NCBI RefSeq assembly: GCF_015353075.1
Contig: NZ_CP064187.1
Span: 4,037,001-4,101,000, forward strand
DNA length: 64,000 nt
Source of the DNA: Rhizobium sp. 007
GTDB taxonomy: Bacteria; Pseudomonadota; Alphaproteobacteria; Rhizobiales; Rhizobiaceae
Direction of reading: 5' to 3'
Shown here in pieces: positions 17,030 through 25,783 of the stretch (positions are counted from its first letter, which is position 1; the number at the start of each line of letters is the position of its first letter). Position numbers and translations under genes: made by a program. The notes below the pieces were generated by a model. The model saw nothing but the letters and a program-made list of their open reading frames with translations. It ran no database searches and was not told where the DNA came from.

Positions 17030-18730
17030 TTACTCGCCGCGGTTCTTCAGAGCCGCGCCAAGGATGTCGCCGAGCGAAGCGCCGCTATCGGATGAACCGA
17101 ACTGAGCGACAGCTTCCTTCTCTTCTGCGATTTCCAGCGCCTTGATGGACAGCATTATCTTGCGGTCCTTCTTGGAGAAGTTGGTGACGCGGGCGTCAAC
17201 AACCTGGCCAACCGAGAAGCGTTCCGGACGCTGCTCGTCGCGGTCACGCGAGAGGTCTGCGCGGCGGATGAACGAAGTGATGTCTTCGTGGTCGACGAGC
17301 TTCACTTCGATGCCGCCGTCGTTGACTGCGATGACTTCGCAGGAAACGACTGCATTCTTGCGCAGGTCGCCGGAAGCAGCTGCTTCGCCAACCGCATCCT
17401 TGCCGAGCTGCTTGATGCCGAGCGAGATGCGTTCCTTCTCGACGTCGACGTCGAGAACAACTGCCTTGACGACGTCACCCTTGTTGAACTCTTCGATGAC
17501 CTGCTCGCCCGGACGGTTCCAGTCGAGGTCGGAGAGATGCACCATGCCGTCAACGTCGCCGTCGAGACCGATGAACAGGCCGAATTCGGTCTTGTTCTTG
17601 ACTTCGCCTTCAACTTCAGTGCCGGCCGGATGATTGCGGGCGAATGCTGCCCACGGATTTTCCAGCGTCTGCTTGAGGCCGAGCGAAATACGGCGCTTGG
17701 ACGGATCGACTTCGAGGACGACGACTTCGACTTCCTGGCTCGTGGACAGGATCTTGCCGGGGTGTACGTTCTTCTTGGTCCAGGACATTTCCGAGATGTG
17801 GATCAGGCCTTCGATGCCCGGCTCCAGCTCGACGAACGCACCGTAGTCGGTGATGTTCGTGACTGTACCGGAAATCTTCTTGCCTTCCGGATACTTGGCC
17901 TGGATGCCATCCCACGGATCGCTCTCGAGCTGCTTCATGCCAAGCGAGATGCGGTGGGTTTCCTGGTTGATGCGGATGATCTGAACCTTGACCTGCTGGC
18001 CGATGTTCAGGATTTCCGACGGATGGTTCACACGGCGCCATGCCATGTCGGTGACGTGCAGCAGGCCGTCGATGCCGCCCAGGTCAACGAATGCACCGTA
18101 ATCGGTGATGTTCTTGACGACGCCGTCAACAACCTGGCCTTCTTCGAGGTTCTGAACGATTTCAGAACGCTGCTCGGCACGGGACTCTTCCAGAACCGTA
18201 CGGCGCGAAACCACGATGTTGCCGCGGCGCTTGTCCATCTTGAGGATTTCGAAGGGCTGCGGGTTGTGCATCAGCGGGGAAACGTCGCGGATCGGACGGA
18301 TATCGACCTGAGAACGCGGCAGGAAGGCGATCGCACCGTCGAGGTCGACCGTGAAGCCGCCCTTGACCTGGTTGAAGATTACGCCTTCGACGCGCTCGCC
18401 GGCTTCGAACTTTGCTTCAAGCTTGATCCAGCTTTCTTCGCGGCGAGCCTTCTCGCGCGACAGAACCGCTTCGCCAAGCGCGTTTTCGATACGCTCGACA
18501 TACACTTCAACTTCGTCGCCGACCTTCAGCGAACCATCCTTGGCTTTCGCGCCGAATTCCTTGAGCGCGATGCGGCCTTCGACCTTCAGGCCGACGTCGA
18601 CAACGGCGACATCTTTTTCGATGCCGGTGACGATGCCCTTGGTGACATAGCCTTCAGCCAGATCGTTCTTGGCAAAGGACTCTTCGAGAAGGGCCGCGAA
18701 ATCCTCGCGAGAGGGAGTAGCTACTGACAT
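17030..18730 (-). CDS. rpsA: 30S ribosomal protein S1
   Basis: 566-residue S1, the normal size. Six repeated S1/OB folds are visible; the later copies share GTVTNITDYGAFVEL-type and RISLGLKQ-type blocks. S1 holds mRNA on the 30S subunit for initiation. I chose ATG at 18730 (MSVATPSREDF) because AGGAG stands 5 bp upstream; an upstream in-frame start adds 13 residues atypical of S1. It follows cmk on the same strand with 176 bp between them, as in many proteobacteria. Confidence 0.98.
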   Translation of the reverse strand: MSVATPSREDFAALLEESFAKNDLAEGYVTKGIVTGIEKDVAVVDVGLKVEGRIALKEFGAKAKDGSLKVGDEVEVYVERIENALGEAVLSREKARREESWIKLEAKFEAGERVEGVIFNQVKGGFTVDLDGAIAFLPRSQVDIRPIRDVSPLMHNPQPFEILKMDKRRGNIVVSRRTVLEESRAEQRSEIVQNLEEGQVVDGVVKNITDYGAFVDLGGIDGLLHVTDMAWRRVNHPSEILNIGQQVKVQIIRINQETHRISLGMKQLESDPWDGIQAKYPEGKKISGTVTNITDYGAFVELEPGIEGLIHISEMSWTKKNVHPGKILSTSQEVEVVVLEVDPSKRRISLGLKQTLENPWAAFARNHPAGTEVEGEVKNKTEFGLFIGLDGDVDGMVHLSDLDWNRPGEQVIEEFNKGDVVKAVVLDVDVEKERISLGIKQLGKDAVGEAAASGDLRKNAVVSCEVIAVNDGGIEVKLVDHEDITSFIRRADLSRDRDEQRPERFSVGQVVDARVTNFSKKDRKIMLSIKALEIAEEKEAVAQFGSSDSGASLGDILGAALKNRGE

Positions 18731-18906
18731 AAAATCTCCTGCGTGACCTTTGATACTGACAAGGCCCACGTATGCGCCGGTTGGTTCGTGTTAAACGGGC
18801 CTGAACCCAGTCCGCCTCCTTGCAAGGAAGCAATCCGGCGCTTGGACGGAATTTCAGGCTTTTAATAAAGCGCTTCCCGGCAAAAGCACGGAACGATCGC
18901 TCGAAT

Positions 18907-19551
18907 TCAGTTATTTCGGCTCAATGCTGCGTCGATGATCGATTTCGCAGCTTGAAACGCGGCCTCTATACTCATTTCCGACGTATCAAGCAAGTGTGCT
19001 TCTTCCGCTGGTTTCAAGGGGCTGTCGGCCCGTCCCATATCGCGCTCGTCGCGCCGCTTCACGTCCTCGAAGATCGCATCGAAATCCGCCGTTCCTCCCT
19101 TGCCGATGATCTCCTCGTAGCGGCGCCTGGCGCGCACCTCCGGGGAAGCCGTCACATAAAGCTTCACCGGCGCATCCGGGCAGACGACGGTGCCGATATC
19201 ACGTCCGTCGAGCACTGTTCCCGGAGCCTTTTCCGAAAACCGCCGCTGCGCCTCCACCAGCGCCCGGCGTACGGCCGGCATGACGGCAATCTTTGAGGCG
19301 GCTTCGCCGATCTCATGCTTTGAAAGTATATCGCGTTCGAGGTCGGCCAGTTCAACCTCGCGAGCGATCTTTTCGGCGACCTGCTCGTTATCGAGCGGCA
19401 GGCCGGCGTCGAGCAACGCCTTCGCAGCCGCTCGATAAGTCAGGCCAGTATCGAGATGATGAAAGCCGTACTCATCGGCGATCTGCCGCGAAAGGGTGCC
19501 CTTGCCCGCGGCTGCGGGTCCGTCGATGGCAATTGTAAATGTCTTGCTCAA
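18907..19551 (-). CDS. cmk: Cytidylate kinase
   Basis: CMP/dCMP kinase, 214 residues. The P-loop is GPAAAGKGT (residues 11-19). The LDTGLTYRA block, the [14 protein letters not shown] block and ARRRYEE are standard cytidylate kinase signatures. The start codon overlaps the stop of the upstream decayed paiB frame by 4 bp. In several Rhizobiales that I recall, aroA occupies the position directly upstream; here it is missing, so cmk may now be read from a different promoter. rpsA follows on the same strand. Confidence 0.96.
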   Translation of the reverse strand: MSKTFTIAIDGPAAAGKGTLSRQIADEYGFHHLDTGLTYRAAAKALLDAGLPLDNEQVAEKIAREVELADLERDILSKHEIGEAASKIAVMPAVRRALVEAQRRFSEKAPGTVLDGRDIGTVVCPDAPVKLYVTASPEVRARRRYEEIIGKGGTADFDAIFEDVKRRDERDMGRADSPLKPAEEAHLLDTSEMSIEAAFQAAKSIIDAALSRNN

Positions 19552-19835
19552 TGGTTTCCTTCCAGCCTGCCGGAGCGCTTCACAAGATCCAGCATCTCGG
19601 CCTCACCAGTCGTCCCGCCGACGCCTGTCGCCACGCCTTCGCGACCTGCGACCGGCCTGTTTTGGCTGACCTTCCACTTGCCTTCGATCGCCGCAATCTC
19701 GAGTTCGACGCCGATGATGCCTTTCAGTTGCGCTCGGATAAAATCCTCAGGTGCGTCGACGACCCATGGATGGGCGCGGATCAGCTGGTGCTCTGTCGCC
19801 AGATCATCTTCCCTGAAATGGGGTGATTGATACAT
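19548..19835 (-). pseudogene. Internally deleted PaiB-like FMN-binding regulator
   Basis: A 95-residue open frame. Its first 24 residues (MYQSPHFREDDLATEHQL, then IRAHP) match the N-terminus of PaiB-family FMN-binding split-barrel proteins. It then passes directly into the family's C-terminal block: DAPEDFIRAQLKGIIG, VELEIAAIEGKWKVSQNR. Full PaiB proteins are about 205 residues; the central roughly 100-120 residues, including the PTWNY-type FMN-binding segment, are absent. The frame is intact, so this is an in-frame internal deletion, probably recombination between similar AHP/HPW segments. A residual product could be made but should not bind FMN. It overlaps cmk by 4 bp. Confidence 0.7.
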
Positions 19836-20052
19836 CTGTTTCTCGATGATTTATCGTTTCCGGCGCTACCTAACACAATGTTATTTACCGGTCATCTGAC
19901 GATCATTTCACCATACTGATTGCAGCGCGAAGTTTTAGCTTTGACATCGTTGGCCGCAACGATTATGGGGACCGGCTTATAAATTCCGATGAAACGCCGG
20001 TTTGAACGGCATTTGCCGAATTTAGCATTCGGCCATTCTCACGAGGCTTATA

Positions 20053-20436
20053 GTGGCGAAAGCGGAACTTGGAACCAAGCGTACCGATCCGGAAACCGGC
20101 AAGAAATTCTACGATCTGAACCGGGACCCGATCGTTTCTCCTTATACCGGAAAGTCCTACCCATTGTCGTTCTTCCAGGAAACCTCGGCCGCAGCAGCCG
20201 AGATCGCCGAAGAAGATGAGGTTCAGGAAGTCGATACCGAAAACACCGAAGTCGAACTCGTATCGCTGGAAGACGCTGATGAAGGCGCATCCGGCGATGA
20301 TATCCCAGATATCGGCGATGACGACGTCGAAATCGAAGGCGATGACGACGATACCTTCCTCGAAGCCGACGAAGACGATGAAGACGACGACATGAGCGAC
20401 ATCATCGGCGTCACCGGCGACGAAGACGAAGTCTGA
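20053..20436 (+). CDS. TIGR02300-type FYDLN acidic domain protein
   Basis: 127-residue protein of the alphaproteobacterial FYDLN acid family. The first 40 residues carry the hallmark KKFYDLNRDPIVSPYTG; the rest is highly acidic (runs of Asp and Glu from about residue 55), so it should be disordered and strongly negative. It starts at GTG 20053 behind ACGAGG. The family has no proven function. Its usual place next to a tRNA-Ala gene is kept here. A strong terminator follows. Confidence 0.92.
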   Translation: MAKAELGTKRTDPETGKKFYDLNRDPIVSPYTGKSYPLSFFQETSAAAAEIAEEDEVQEVDTENTEVELVSLEDADEGASGDDIPDIGDDDVEIEGDDDDTFLEADEDDEDDDMSDIIGVTGDEDEV

Positions 20437-20446
20437 TCGTAAAGCG

Positions 20447-20483
20447 CGGCCCGGACGACAAAAAGTCTCCGGGCCGTTTTTTT
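20447..20483 (+). terminator. Intrinsic terminator after the FYDLN gene
   Basis: Stem CGGCCCGGA / TCCGGGCCG (20447-20455 and 20467-20475) with an A-rich loop, followed by a run of eight T. Canonical rho-independent terminator 10 bp after the stop. Confidence 0.9.
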
Positions 20484-20583
20484 GGGCTTGCCATCTGCGA
20501 AAACCGCAAGTAAGAAGCCGCCACTCCGCCAGGCATATGCCACGGAGTATCCCAGGACCGGCAAAATACCGGACCACCCTGAT

Positions 20584-20659
<76 letters not shown>

Positions 20660-20815
20660 AATTATCCAAGCAAAACCCGACTACGAATTTGTGGGCAAGC
20701 AACGGGAAGTACGAGCGACTTCTTGTGTAGTTCTCCGAGCCGCGTTGTTGTTCGCCAGCTATCAGGGGCCTAATCTCGTGAGTGGAACCATTGATCATCA
20801 CAAAAAGTTTACGGG

Positions 20816-20870
20816 TTGCGGATATTGCAGTTATTGCGGATATTGCGAATACTGATTCGCACTGCTATAT
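20816..20870 (+). promoter_or_regulatory. Promoter with overlapping direct and inverted repeats upstream of the HTH/PIN pair
   Basis: Two exact copies of TTGCGGATATTGC (20816-20828 and 20834-20846) are spaced 18 bp apart. Overlapping the second is a perfect inverted repeat TGCGAAT-ACTG-ATTCGCA (20844-20861). A likely promoter has -35 TTGCGA (20843-20848) and -10 CTATAT (20865-20870), spacing 16, so the inverted repeat fills the spacer. This is the arrangement expected for autorepression by the HTH protein encoded next. Confidence 0.65.
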
Positions 20871-20904
20871 CCTCCTAAAAATTATAAAAAAAAGGATGTC
20901 ACCA

Positions 20905-21351
20905 ATGTCGCAACTGCTAGAACGCCCAATCCTGCCGTCGGCGGACGATACTGAATTGGCCGCCGAGGCCAGTCGCTACATTTCACGTGCGAAGCATGAA
21001 GGTGCTGAACTTCGAGTTCAAGTTGATGGCGGGGAGCTCCTAAAGCTTCCCAAGGCTGTCAGCGAGTTACTGTATCATCTCCTAACTGAAATGGCTCAGG
21101 GTAATGCTGTAACTTTGATACCCGTCCATGCTGAGCTGACAACTCAGGAGGCGGCAGATCATCTTAATGTGTCGCGGCCCTACCTGATCAAACTTTTGGA
21201 AGAGGGGAAAATCCCATTCCATATGGTTGGAAGCCATCGCCGAATAAAGTTTAGCGACCTGGACGGTTTCCGTCGAAAGGCTGAGGACGAAAGAAAACGG
21301 CTCATGGACGAGCTGGCGAGCCAGGCCCAAGATTTGGGGATGGGCTATTAA
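20905..21351 (+). CDS. Excisionase-type HTH DNA-binding protein, probable antitoxin
   Basis: 148-residue protein. The ATG at 20905 is chosen because AAAGGA lies 8 bp upstream; that box overlaps the alternative ATG at 20896. The second half holds an excisionase/MerR-like helix-turn-helix: TTQEAADHLNVSRPYLIKLL, then EEGKIPFHMVGSHRRIKFSDLD. Such proteins bind DNA and are often the antitoxin partner of PIN-domain ribonucleases. It overlaps the following PIN gene by about 5 bp. The promoter carries repeats suited to autoregulation. Codon use is less GC3-rich than in neighbours, in keeping with horizontal origin. Confidence 0.85.
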   Translation: MSQLLERPILPSADDTELAAEASRYISRAKHEGAELRVQVDGGELLKLPKAVSELLYHLLTEMAQGNAVTLIPVHAELTTQEAADHLNVSRPYLIKLLEEGKIPFHMVGSHRRIKFSDLDGFRRKAEDERKRLMDELASQAQDLGMGY

Positions 21352-21904
21352 GAAGTCTAGTTACACAGTCATCCTTGATGCTTGCGTCTTGTATCCCGCG
21401 CCGCTGCGAGATTTCCTTATGGAACTCGCTGCGGCGGGACAATTCAGAGCAAAGTGGTCAGATGAGATCCACGATGAATGGACACGAAACGTACTGAAAA
21501 ACCGTGACGACCTTACAATTGAGCAACTCGGTCGCACCAAGGATTTGATGAACGCAGCGGTGCCAGACAGTGTGGTCGATGGCTATAGTGATCTTGTGCC
21601 TGCGCTTGCGCTTCCGGACCCAGACGATCGGCATGTCCTGGCAGCGGCGATAGTCTCAGCGAGCGACGCCATAGTCACGTTTAATCTCTCAGACTTTCCT
21701 AGGAAGACCGTTTCACAGTACGATATCGAAGTCCTCCACCCGGACGATTTCATCCATCACCAATTTGGCCTGAACAATGCCGGCGTGATAATCGCCGCGC
21801 AACATTGTCGAGCTCGTTTGAAAAACCCGCCTAAGACGGCATCCGAATATTTAGAAACACTAGAGCGTCAGGGGTTAGCAAAGAGCTGCAACGGGAACTC
21901 TTAA
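21347..21904 (+). CDS. PIN-domain protein, probable toxin ribonuclease (likely ATT start)
   Basis: PIN domain protein of about 185 residues. The first acidic catalytic residue is in YTVILDACVLYP (Asp11 with the start chosen here); WSDEIHDEWTRN and LPDPDDRHVLAAAI supply the others, with VTFNLSDFP typical of this PIN subgroup. No ATG, GTG or TTG in frame precedes the catalytic Asp; the nearest usable one, TTG at 21389, would remove it. ATT at 21347, overlapping the partner's stop and 6 bp after TTGGGGA, is the best start. PIN toxins cut RNA in a metal-dependent way; paired with the HTH protein this resembles a type II toxin-antitoxin module. Confidence 0.78.
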   Translation: MKKSSYTVILDACVLYPAPLRDFLMELAAAGQFRAKWSDEIHDEWTRNVLKNRDDLTIEQLGRTKDLMNAAVPDSVVDGYSDLVPALALPDPDDRHVLAAAIVSASDAIVTFNLSDFPRKTVSQYDIEVLHPDDFIHHQFGLNNAGVIIAAQHCRARLKNPPKTASEYLETLERQGLAKSCNGNS

Positions 21905-21992
21905 GTTTGTGGCGCCGCATACCTGATCCGGCCGTTGTCGACAAACAACCCCGTCTCGTGTTCGTTACCGCTTCGCACCCAGTCACGCGCGT

Positions 21993-22012
21993 CGGTTCGA
22001 TAGCTCCACCAA
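21993..22012 (+). repeat. Degenerate copy of the tRNA-Ala 3' end (att-like)
   Basis: CGGTTCGAT followed directly by AGCTCCACCAA repeats the T-loop and acceptor end of the tRNA at 20634-20660, minus the seven bases CCCGCTT between the two blocks. Sequence further upstream does not resemble a tRNA. This is what an attachment-site duplication with a later 7-bp deletion would look like. Confidence 0.65.
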
Positions 22013-22183
22013 GATCTCCAGATTTCACGTTAATATTCGGTGCTGGTCGGCGTGTTGTCGTTTCCCAAGCAAACCATTCTAGCAGCTGCCCCGCAGTTTA
22101 AAGCGGCTAGTCTCATACCCGACCCTTGCCATGAACTGCCGTTCGGCATAGCTCTGCCCCAATGCCCCGAATCCGGATATTCG

Positions 22184-23308
22184 ATGCCCCACAAGGTTTC
22201 CCTTTCCCGTCTGAAGCTGACCGACTTCCGTAACTACGCGGCGGCTTCGCTCGTGCTCGACGGGCGGCATGTCGTGCTGACGGGGGATAACGGTGCCGGC
22301 AAGACCAATCTGATGGAGGCGGTTTCCTTCCTCTCGCCTGGCCGCGGTCTTCGCCGTGCCACCTATGCAGATGTCACGCGGGTCGGGGCCTCCGCGGGGT
22401 TTTCGATCTTCGTCGAGCTTGACGGCATGGAAGGTGAGGTCGAAATCGGGACTGGCATTGATGCTAGCGATGAAAATACCAGCCGCAAGCTGCGCATCAA
22501 CGGCACGCCGGCAAAGACGGCCGACGAGTTGACGGATCATCTGCGCGTGCTCTGGCTGACGCCTGCCATGGATGGCCTTTTTGCCGGCGGATCTTCAGAC
22601 CGGCGCCGCTTTCTCGACCGCCTCGTGCTGTCGCTCGATCCCGCACACGGTCGCCGCGCCACCGATTTCGAGCGCGCCATGCGCAGCCGCAACAAGCTAC
22701 TGGACGACGGCCGTTTCGATCCCGCCTGGCTCTCGGGCATCGAAGAGCAGATGGCAAGCCTCGGCATCGCCATGGCGCTTGCACGCGAGGAAATGCTCGG
22801 CCTGCTTGCCCGCCTGATAGAGGAAACGCGCGAAACCTCGCCTTTCCCCTCCGCCACACTCGAGCTTTCCGGTTTCATGGATGGCCAGTTCGCGCGCCCT
22901 TCCGTAGACCTGGAGGATGAATATGCCGCGATGCTCGCTGAAAACCGCTATCGCGACGCGGCCGCCGGCCGCACGCTTGACGGCCCGCACCGAGCCGATC
23001 TGCTGGTCCGGCACCGCGAAAAGCAGATGGAGGCGGAGCGTTGCTCGACGGGCGAACAGAAGGCGCTGCTTGTCGGCCTGATCCTCGCCCATGCCAAGCT
23101 CGTCGCCAATCTCACCGGCCATGCGCCGATTCTGCTTCTCGACGAAATCGCCGCCCATCTCGACGAGGCCCGCCGCGGCGCGCTCTTCGATCTCATTGAT
23201 GCGCTTGGCGGCCAGGCCTTCATGACCGGCACCGATCGCTCGATGTTTTCTCTCCTCGGCGACCGCGCTCAATTCTTCACTGTTGCCGAGGGCCGGGTCT
23301 TCGAATGA
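22184..23308 (+). CDS. recF: DNA replication/repair protein RecF
   Basis: SMC-like ATPase, 374 residues, that loads RecA at gaps with RecO and RecR. LTDFRNYAAASL is the typical N-terminus, Walker A is GDNGAGKT (residues 34-41), the signature region is STGEQKALL, and Walker B is ILLLDEIAAHLD. ATG 22184 fits the family N-terminus; the open frame extends upstream into the islet without homology. The stop overlaps the next start (ATGA). recR is also in this window, 16 kb away. Confidence 0.96.
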   Translation: MPHKVSLSRLKLTDFRNYAAASLVLDGRHVVLTGDNGAGKTNLMEAVSFLSPGRGLRRATYADVTRVGASAGFSIFVELDGMEGEVEIGTGIDASDENTSRKLRINGTPAKTADELTDHLRVLWLTPAMDGLFAGGSSDRRRFLDRLVLSLDPAHGRRATDFERAMRSRNKLLDDGRFDPAWLSGIEEQMASLGIAMALAREEMLGLLARLIEETRETSPFPSATLELSGFMDGQFARPSVDLEDEYAAMLAENRYRDAAAGRTLDGPHRADLLVRHREKQMEAERCSTGEQKALLVGLILAHAKLVANLTGHAPILLLDEIAAHLDEARRGALFDLIDALGGQAFMTGTDRSMFSLLGDRAQFFTVAEGRVFE

Positions 23309-24129
23309 CGGATGCCGCTTTCCCCGCGCCTTCAGGCCATGATAGCATTGCGTCCATGGAACCTTTGAGCCCGGAAGAAATCGCAAGATATCAGCGTCAT
23401 ATTCTGTTGCCTGAGATCGGCGGGGCGGGTCAGCAGAGACTGAAGGCCGCGCGTGTGCTGGTAATCGGCGCGGGCGGGCTTGGCGCACCTGTTCTGCAAT
23501 ATCTGGCAGCTGCCGGGATCGGCACACTCGGCATTGCCGATGACGATCGCGTTTCGCTCTCCAATCTGCAGCGGCAGGTCATCCATGACTCCGGCACAAT
23601 TGGCGAACTGAAGACGGAAAGCGCCGCCTTTGCAATCGCCCGGCTGAATCCGCATGTGAACATCATCCGCTTCGAAGAGCGCTTTTCGTCGGAGTCCGCC
23701 CGCCGGCATCTTTCTGGCTTCGATTTGCTGATCGATGCGTCGGACAATTTCGAGACGCGTTACGCCGCAGCCGATGCCGCTGAGAAAGCGGAAATTCCGC
23801 TCGTGAGCGGCGCTGTCGGCCGTTTCGACGGTTCCTTGACTGTGTTGAAACCTTACGAACGAGCCGAAGATGGCGCGCTCAACCCCGCCTATCGCGATCT
23901 CTTTCCGGAAATCCCGCCGGAGGGCCTCATTCCCGCCTGCGCCGAAACCGGCATCATCGGAGCACTGACCGGTGTCATCGGCACGCTGATGGCGATGGAG
24001 GCGATCAAGCTCATTACCGGCGCCGGCGAACCGCTTATCGGCCGGTTGCTGCTCTACGATGCGCTTTCTGCCCGTTTCGACAGCGTCCGTTACAAGCGCC
24101 GCCGCGCGCAAGGGCCGAGCGTTTCATGA
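23305..24129 (+). CDS. moeB: HesA/MoeB/ThiF family adenylyltransferase (MoeB-like)
   Basis: E1-like enzyme of 274 residues that adenylates the C-terminus of a small sulfur-carrier protein (MoaD or ThiS type). The nucleotide loop is VIGAGGLG at residues 53-60; LSNLQRQVIHDSGTIG and DASDNFETRY are family blocks. The usual zinc-binding YRCLFPE here reads YRDLFPE, so at least one Cys ligand is lost; CAETG is kept. Start ATG 23305 overlaps recF; an internal ATG at 23356 (MEPLSPEEIARYQRH) is closer to the family's usual beginning and may be the real start. Confidence 0.87.
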   Translation: MTDAAFPAPSGHDSIASMEPLSPEEIARYQRHILLPEIGGAGQQRLKAARVLVIGAGGLGAPVLQYLAAAGIGTLGIADDDRVSLSNLQRQVIHDSGTIGELKTESAAFAIARLNPHVNIIRFEERFSSESARRHLSGFDLLIDASDNFETRYAAADAAEKAEIPLVSGAVGRFDGSLTVLKPYERAEDGALNPAYRDLFPEIPPEGLIPACAETGIIGALTGVIGTLMAMEAIKLITGAGEPLIGRLLLYDALSARFDSVRYKRRRAQGPSVS

Positions 24130-24599
24130 ACATCGTCCGGATCGATGAGAATTTTCACCGCTGGAACGAGTTGCTGCAACTAATCCTCTCGTCCTTCGCC
24201 TATATGAATGGCCGCATCAATCCGCCGTCTTCGGCCTTGAGCCTGACACCGCAATCGCTTGCCGAGAAGACCCTAAACGAGATCGGCTACGTCGTGCTTG
24301 AAAACGAGGATTTGCTTGGCTGCATGTTCTTGAGGCCTGAGCCGGGATGTCTTTATCTCGGCAAACTCGCGGTCGCGCCGGAGGCGCAGGGCAGGAGTAT
24401 CGGCAGGCTGTTGCTGCAGGTAGCCGAGGCGGCTGCGAGAGAGCGCCTGCTATCTGCGCTGCGGCTCGATACGCGCATCGAATTGACCGGCAACCATTCA
24501 GTCTTTGCCGCCTGGGGCTTTGCGAAGACGGCCGAAAAATCTCATCCGGGTTTCGATCGGGTCACCTATATCGAAATGCGCAAGGTTCTCGCCGTTTAG
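24126..24599 (+). CDS. GNAT family N-acetyltransferase
   Basis: 157-residue GNAT acetyltransferase. The acetyl-CoA-binding motif A is LGKLAVAPEAQGRSIGRLLL (near residues 78-97), followed by LRLDTRIELTGNHSVFAAWGF, typical of the fold's last strands. The substrate cannot be predicted. It overlaps the MoeB-like gene by 4 bp and its stop overlaps the stop of the convergent hydroxyacid dehydrogenase gene, so the two transcripts must overlap. Confidence 0.88.
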   Translation: MNIVRIDENFHRWNELLQLILSSFAYMNGRINPPSSALSLTPQSLAEKTLNEIGYVVLENEDLLGCMFLRPEPGCLYLGKLAVAPEAQGRSIGRLLLQVAEAAARERLLSALRLDTRIELTGNHSVFAAWGFAKTAEKSHPGFDRVTYIEMRKVLAV

Positions 24600-25597
24600 C
24601 GGCCGGGCAGTACGCGATTCGGCGGTCGGTGGCCGTCGATGAAGGTGCGGATGTTGATAATCACCTTGTCGCCCATATCGATGCGGCCTTCGATCGTTGC
24701 CGAACTCATGTGCGGCAGCAGCACCACCTTGCCCTCGTTCGCAAGTTTGACAAGCTTCGGGTTGACGGCAGGTTCGTTTTCGAAAACGTCGAGGCCGGCG
24801 CCGGCGATCTTTCCCTCCCTCAGGCATTTGATCAAGGCGCTCTCATCCACGACGTCACCGCGCGCCGTGTTGACGATATAGGCTGTCGGCTGCAGCAGCG
24901 CGAGGCGGCGAGCGGAAATCAAGTGAAAGGTTGCGGGCGTCGAAGGGCAATTGATGGAAACGATGTCGACCCGTGCCAGCATCTGGTCGAGGCTTTCCCA
25001 ATAAGTCGCCTCTAGTTCGTCCTCGGTCGCCGGGCTCACCCGTTTGCGGTTGTGATAGTGGATCGACAGGCCGAATGCCTTGGCGCGGCGCGCGACGGCC
25101 GTGCCTATCCGGCCCATGCCGACGATGCCGATGCGCTTGCCGTGAATGCGCCGGCCGAGCATCCAGGTCGGCGACCATCCGGCCCATTCGCCGGGCTTGT
25201 CGGTAAGCACCCGTGCACCTTCGCCGAGGCGCCGGGGCACGGCGAGGATCAGCGCCATGGTCATGTCGGCCGTGTCCTCGGTCAGAACATTCGGCGTGTT
25301 GGTGACGGTAATGCCCCTGCGGGCTGCCGCCTCGACGTCGATGTGGTCGGTGCCGTTCGAAAAGCTCGCTATCAGCTTCATTTGCGGCCCGGACTGCTCG
25401 ATAAGAGCGGCATCGATGCGGTCCGTCACCGTCGGCACCAGGACGTCGGCTGTCTTTACGGCCTCGATGAGTTCAGCGGCGGAGCGTGGCGAATCATCGA
25501 TATTGAGCTCGGCGTCGAAAAGTTCCCGCATGCGGGTTTCCACCGCATCCGGCAGTTTCCGGGTGATGTAAACCTTCGGTTTTTTCTTTGATGTCAT
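24596..25597 (-). CDS. D-isomer-specific 2-hydroxyacid dehydrogenase (glyoxylate/hydroxypyruvate reductase-like)
   Basis: NAD(P)-dependent dehydrogenase, 333 residues. The Rossmann motif is GIVGMGRIGTAVARR, the catalytic Arg lies in NTARGDVVDE, the Glu in GAGLDVFENEP, and the His in LLPHMSSAT. Length and motifs fit glyoxylate/hydroxypyruvate reductases (GyaR type). It is monocistronic and overlaps the convergent GNAT gene by 4 bp. Upstream lies a perfect hairpin AGACGGG/CCCGTCT (25635-25658) that would fall in its leader. The specific substrate is inferred. Confidence 0.9.
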   Translation of the reverse strand: MTSKKKPKVYITRKLPDAVETRMRELFDAELNIDDSPRSAAELIEAVKTADVLVPTVTDRIDAALIEQSGPQMKLIASFSNGTDHIDVEAAARRGITVTNTPNVLTEDTADMTMALILAVPRRLGEGARVLTDKPGEWAGWSPTWMLGRRIHGKRIGIVGMGRIGTAVARRAKAFGLSIHYHNRKRVSPATEDELEATYWESLDQMLARVDIVSINCPSTPATFHLISARRLALLQPTAYIVNTARGDVVDESALIKCLREGKIAGAGLDVFENEPAVNPKLVKLANEGKVVLLPHMSSATIEGRIDMGDKVIINIRTFIDGHRPPNRVLPGR

Positions 25598-25783
25598 CGC
25601 GGCCGGCCATGCCTTGTTCAGAGGTCTTTAACCAAGACGGGGGATAATTTTCCCGTCTCGGGCATTTTCTACCAGACCCACACGCGAAGACAAACAAAAC
25701 TCGCGGGTAGCGTTAGGTGAATTTCAAAGCCCGGCGGCAAGCAGGCTGGATCTGCTGGCGTACTTGAGCGAACGGAAATCTCC

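Larger units (their letters stand above)
20660..22012. mobile_element. Small tRNA-Ala-associated islet carrying an HTH/PIN gene pair
   Basis: The 1.35-kb segment between the tRNA-Ala 3' end and a degenerate repeat of that end is visibly lower in GC than its flanks and contains only the HTH/PIN pair. No integrase, transposase or origin is present, so it would be a remnant or a passively carried islet. Boundaries rest on the tRNA 3' repeat; the age and mechanism are inference. Confidence 0.55.

Noticed and set aside
17288..18727. 479-codon open frame on the plus strand, antisense to rpsA
   Set aside because: It mirrors the strong GC3 codon bias of rpsA, has no family resemblance and no ribosome binding site.
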